Origin: Spirochaetaceae bacterium
Lineage (GTDB): Bacteria > Spirochaetota > Spirochaetia > Treponematales > Breznakiellaceae
Direction of reading: 5' to 3'
Length of the DNA: 9,067 nt
Assembly (NCBI GenBank): GCA_031268255.1
Contig: JAIRXO010000301.1
Location: 1 to 9,067, forward strand
Below, in pieces: positions 7,439-9,067 of the stretch. The number at the start of each line of letters is the position of its first letter. The first letter of the stretch is position 1. A program made the translations under genes and the position numbers. Under the pieces are notes generated by a model. It was given only the letters and a program-made list of their open reading frames with translations. It made no database searches and was not told the origin of the DNA.

Positions 7439-8074
7439 ATGGAAAAAAAGACAGGAAAAAGCGCCGGCGGCAGGAAACAGGCCGCCGGTACAATAAAGGC
7501 CAGGGGAGCGGCGAAGGCCGCGGGGGCGGGAAAAGCTCCCCGCGGGACAAAGGCCGCGCCGGGAAAGCCTAAAACAAGGGCGGCGGGGAATTCCCGCCTT
7601 GCCGACCTGGCAAAGGAGCTTACCCGGCTCATTCCCCGGCTTGATGAGGAGGGGCTTTCGTTCCTCATAGAACAGGCCCAGGTTCATCTGTACAATATGC
7701 AGGTCGATGAACTCAACCAGACCATGCTGAGGAACGTGGAACGTTCCGCGTCAAAATCCCCAAAACCAAAAAAAACAGCCCCGGCGGATATGGGGATTCA
7801 GGTTTCGGCGGACAAGCACAGTTATTATATCGTATACCAGGGCAAATGGGTGATGTTTACCGATGAAGAAATAATACAGCTTGCCAAAATAGCTTCGGCC
7901 CCGGTCGATGACTACGAAAAAAGCGGCGCGCTCTACCGCTGGTTTGAACGGGAAAGGCGGGATGTGTTTGGAACCATTCCCATAGAAGGAAAGACAGATC
8001 CCCTCCTGACCAGGATGGCGGATGTCATCAGGAAAAATTTCAAGGTGAAGTACAGGCAGGGTAAGAACAAGTAA
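7439..8074 (+). CDS. Unknown protein with a histone H1-like basic N-terminal tail
   Basis: I do not recognise this 211-residue cytoplasmic protein. Residues 1-52 are low complexity: ten Lys, four Arg, fourteen Ala and ten Gly with one acidic residue, in KAAPGKPK-like patterns reminiscent of histone H1 tails or bacterial Lys/Ala-rich nucleic-acid-binding tails. Residues 53-101 look helical and amphipathic (LADLAKELTRLI and FLIEQAQVHLYNMQVDEL). A Ser/Pro/Lys linker (103-116) precedes a second compact region with YYIVYQGKWVMFTDEEIIQLA and a basic end (VIRKNFKVKYRQGKNK). No signal peptide or membrane segment is seen. Its ATG is preceded by GGAG at 7424-7427, eleven bases away, which is rather long. 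The stop codon overlaps the uppP start by one base, so the two are probably translated together. Binding to nucleic acid through the tail is an inference from composition only. Confidence 0.8.
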   Translation: MEKKTGKSAGGRKQAAGTIKARGAAKAAGAGKAPRGTKAAPGKPKTRAAGNSRLADLAKELTRLIPRLDEEGLSFLIEQAQVHLYNMQVDELNQTMLRNVERSASKSPKPKKTAPADMGIQVSADKHSYYIVYQGKWVMFTDEEIIQLAKIASAPVDDYEKSGALYRWFERERRDVFGTIPIEGKTDPLLTRMADVIRKNFKVKYRQGKNK

Positions 8075-8874
8075 TGGATATTTTTGAAGCCGTGGTCCTT
8101 GGAGCGGTTCAGGGTCTTACTGAATTTCTCCCTGTCTCAAGCTCCGGCCATCTGGTGCTGTTCCAGAAGATTATAGGCGTCGATGAACCCACCCTGCTTT
8201 TTGACACCCTGCTTCATTGCGGAACCCTGGCCGCCATCTTTCTGGTGCTTCGCCGTGATATTTGGGCGCTGCTCCGAAATCCCCTGCAGCCTCTCTCCCT
8301 GTACCTCATTATCGGGACTGTTCCCGCGGTGATTGCCGGGCTCTTCTTAAAGGATTTTATAGAACAGGCTTTTGCCGGAGGCGCCTTTCTCGGATATGCC
8401 TTTATCTTTACCTCCGCCGCCCTTTTCGGCGCCGAGTATCTTTCGGCCCTTCCGGGCAGAGAGCGGCGCAGCGGTGATATTTCCTGGTTCGATGCCCTTG
8501 TAATCGGCGTACTACAGGCCGTAGCCATCATGCCCGCCGTATCCCGTTCAGGGCTTACCCTTTCGGGCGCCCTTGCCCGCAGGCTCGAGCGGGGCCTTGC
8601 CGCCCGCTTTTCCTTTCTCCTGGCGATACCCGCCATACTGGGCGCCCTTGTCCTGCAGATACACGACCTTGCCGCCGGAGAAGGCGGCGCGCCTTCCATA
8701 GGGACGCTTCCGGTAATCGCGGGAACCCTTACCGCGGCCCTGGTCGGCATAGTGTCGGTCAGCCTCATGCTGAAACTGGTCCGGGAACACTCGCTCAAGG
8801 GGTTTGGCATCTACACAGCCGTACTCGGCGTACTGGTACTTGTTGACCAGCACCTGAGCCACATCTTTTTTTAA
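8074..8874 (+). CDS. uppP: Undecaprenyl-diphosphatase UppP (BacA family)
   Basis: This 266-residue integral membrane protein removes one phosphate from undecaprenyl diphosphate, regenerating the lipid carrier for peptidoglycan and other envelope polymers; extra copies of the family give bacitracin resistance. Both signature regions are present: QGLTEFLPVSSSGH at residues 13-26, with catalytic-region Glu17 and His26, and PAVSRSG at 154-160, with Arg158. The first position of the E-x-x-x-E pair is Gln13, a variant common in this family, and PAVSRSG has Ala where PG is usual. Multiple hydrophobic segments fit the known membrane fold and the length is normal. The ATG overlaps the previous stop as TAATG, with AGGG at 8058-8061 as a weak RBS, which points to translational coupling. 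The chain ends in SHIFF, and the stop lies inside a tandem duplication. Confidence 0.95.
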   Translation: MDIFEAVVLGAVQGLTEFLPVSSSGHLVLFQKIIGVDEPTLLFDTLLHCGTLAAIFLVLRRDIWALLRNPLQPLSLYLIIGTVPAVIAGLFLKDFIEQAFAGGAFLGYAFIFTSAALFGAEYLSALPGRERRSGDISWFDALVIGVLQAVAIMPAVSRSGLTLSGALARRLERGLAARFSFLLAIPAILGALVLQIHDLAAGEGGAPSIGTLPVIAGTLTAALVGIVSVSLMLKLVREHSLKGFGIYTAVLGVLVLVDQHLSHIFF

Positions 8875-8895
8875 TCAGTTCTTTTTTTAATCAGT
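8864..8895 (+). repeat. Perfect 16-bp tandem duplication across the uppP stop
   Basis: TCTTTTTTTAATCAGT occurs twice back to back (8864-8879 and 8880-8895) with no mismatch. The first copy contains the last codons and TAA stop of uppP. Each copy has a T7 run, but no clear GC-rich stem precedes them, only a 5-bp CTGGT/ACCAG pair about 20 bases before, so a role as terminator is uncertain. Confidence 0.85.
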
Positions 8896-8964
8896 ACACG
8901 GAGGCGGCGCGGTTTCCGTTCTCAAGGGTTTCTCAATGGTATAGTAAAAAGCAATAAAAATCTT

Positions 8965-8986
8965 TATGCTATCACTATATTGGGGA
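8965..8986 (+). promoter_or_regulatory. Promoter-like AT-rich leader and RBS of the symporter gene
   Basis: The stretch from 8941 is AT-rich, in contrast to the coding DNA around it. Possible -10 boxes are TATGCT (8965-8970) and TATATT (8976-8981); no strong -35 box is found at the right distance. A clear Shine-Dalgarno GGGGA (8982-8986) stands four bases before the ATG at 8991 and fixes that start. The segment TTTATGCTAT here also occurs in the tatD promoter on the other strand. Confidence 0.45.
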
Positions 8987-8990
8987 TTTT

Positions 8991-9067
8991 ATGGCTAAGA
9001 AACTCAGCGTAGGGCAAAAACTGGGCTTTGGGGTTTTCGACCTGGGGGGTAACCTTTTTTTTACGGT
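8991..9067 (+). CDS. GPH/MelB-type sugar:cation symporter, N-terminal fragment
   Basis: The first 25 codons are seen before the window ends: a polar start (MAKKLSVGQ) and then KLGFGVFDLGGNLFFT. The pattern K-L-G-[YF]-G-x-x-D-x-x-x-N-[LF]-x-x-x at the first transmembrane helix is characteristic of the glycoside-pentoside-hexuronide:cation symporter family of the major facilitator superfamily, which imports sugars with Na+ or H+. Its Asp is at the place of a cation-site Asp in MelB. Substrate cannot be told from this fragment. The start is secured by the GGGGA RBS. It has its own AT-rich leader 116 bases beyond uppP, so separate transcription is likely. Confidence 0.8.
   Translation, partial: MAKKLSVGQKLGFGVFDLGGNLFFT

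Noticed and set aside
8214..8810. A 198-codon minus-strand open frame inside uppP
   Set aside because: It is Arg/Ser/Ala-rich with no motif and runs opposite a gene whose both signature motifs are intact.
8865..8888. T7 runs after uppP as an intrinsic terminator
   Set aside because: Only a 5-bp stem is found before them and it is about 20 bases away. The tandem duplication explains the two runs better.

Overview
The window looks like ordinary chromosomal DNA from a moderately GC-rich bacterium. I favour a spirochaete of the Treponema type, possibly one of the higher-GC gut treponemes. The basis is weak: protein style, sigma-70-like promoters with TATACT boxes, and a mixture of GC-rich genes with AT-rich promoter islands. 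There is no rRNA, tRNA or taxonomic marker gene, so the lineage is an inference.

Layout, left to right. (1) The first 32 codons of a lipoprotein run leftwards off the window (1-96, minus strand), with an RBS and a plausible promoter. (2) A 253-base divergent intergenic region (97-349) carries a cluster of GC-rich inverted repeats at 164-296 and, just before the next gene, a -10-like box very close to the start codon. (3) A giant plus-strand gene (350-6241, 1963 aa) encodes a bacterial alpha-2-macroglobulin with an intact CSEQ thioester motif and an N-terminal membrane anchor. (4) A 224-base convergent intergenic region (6242-6465) is almost entirely a mosaic of hairpins and an imperfect tandem repeat. 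(5) A TatD-family metal-dependent hydrolase lies on the minus strand (6466-7242), with an excellent sigma-70 promoter at 7291-7319. (6) After a divergent promoter region, a two-gene operon follows: a basic-tailed protein of unknown function (7439-8074) overlapped by one base by uppP (8074-8874), encoding undecaprenyl-diphosphatase. (7) A perfect 16-bp tandem duplication crosses the uppP stop codon. (8) The first 25 codons of a GPH/MelB-type sugar:cation symporter run off the right edge (8991-9067).

The common thread is the cell envelope. A periplasmic protease trap, an undecaprenyl phosphate recycling enzyme, a lipoprotein and a sugar importer sit near each other, but only the unknown gene and uppP look co-transcribed. 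Alpha-2-macroglobulin genes in many bacteria are paired with pbpC (penicillin-binding protein 1C). No pbpC is seen here.

I do not see a convincing new biological system. The items most worth a second look are the palindrome mosaics in the two A2M-flanking intergenic regions, the H1-like tailed unknown protein coupled to uppP, the altered active-site motifs in the TatD protein, and the transmembrane rather than lipid anchor of the macroglobulin.
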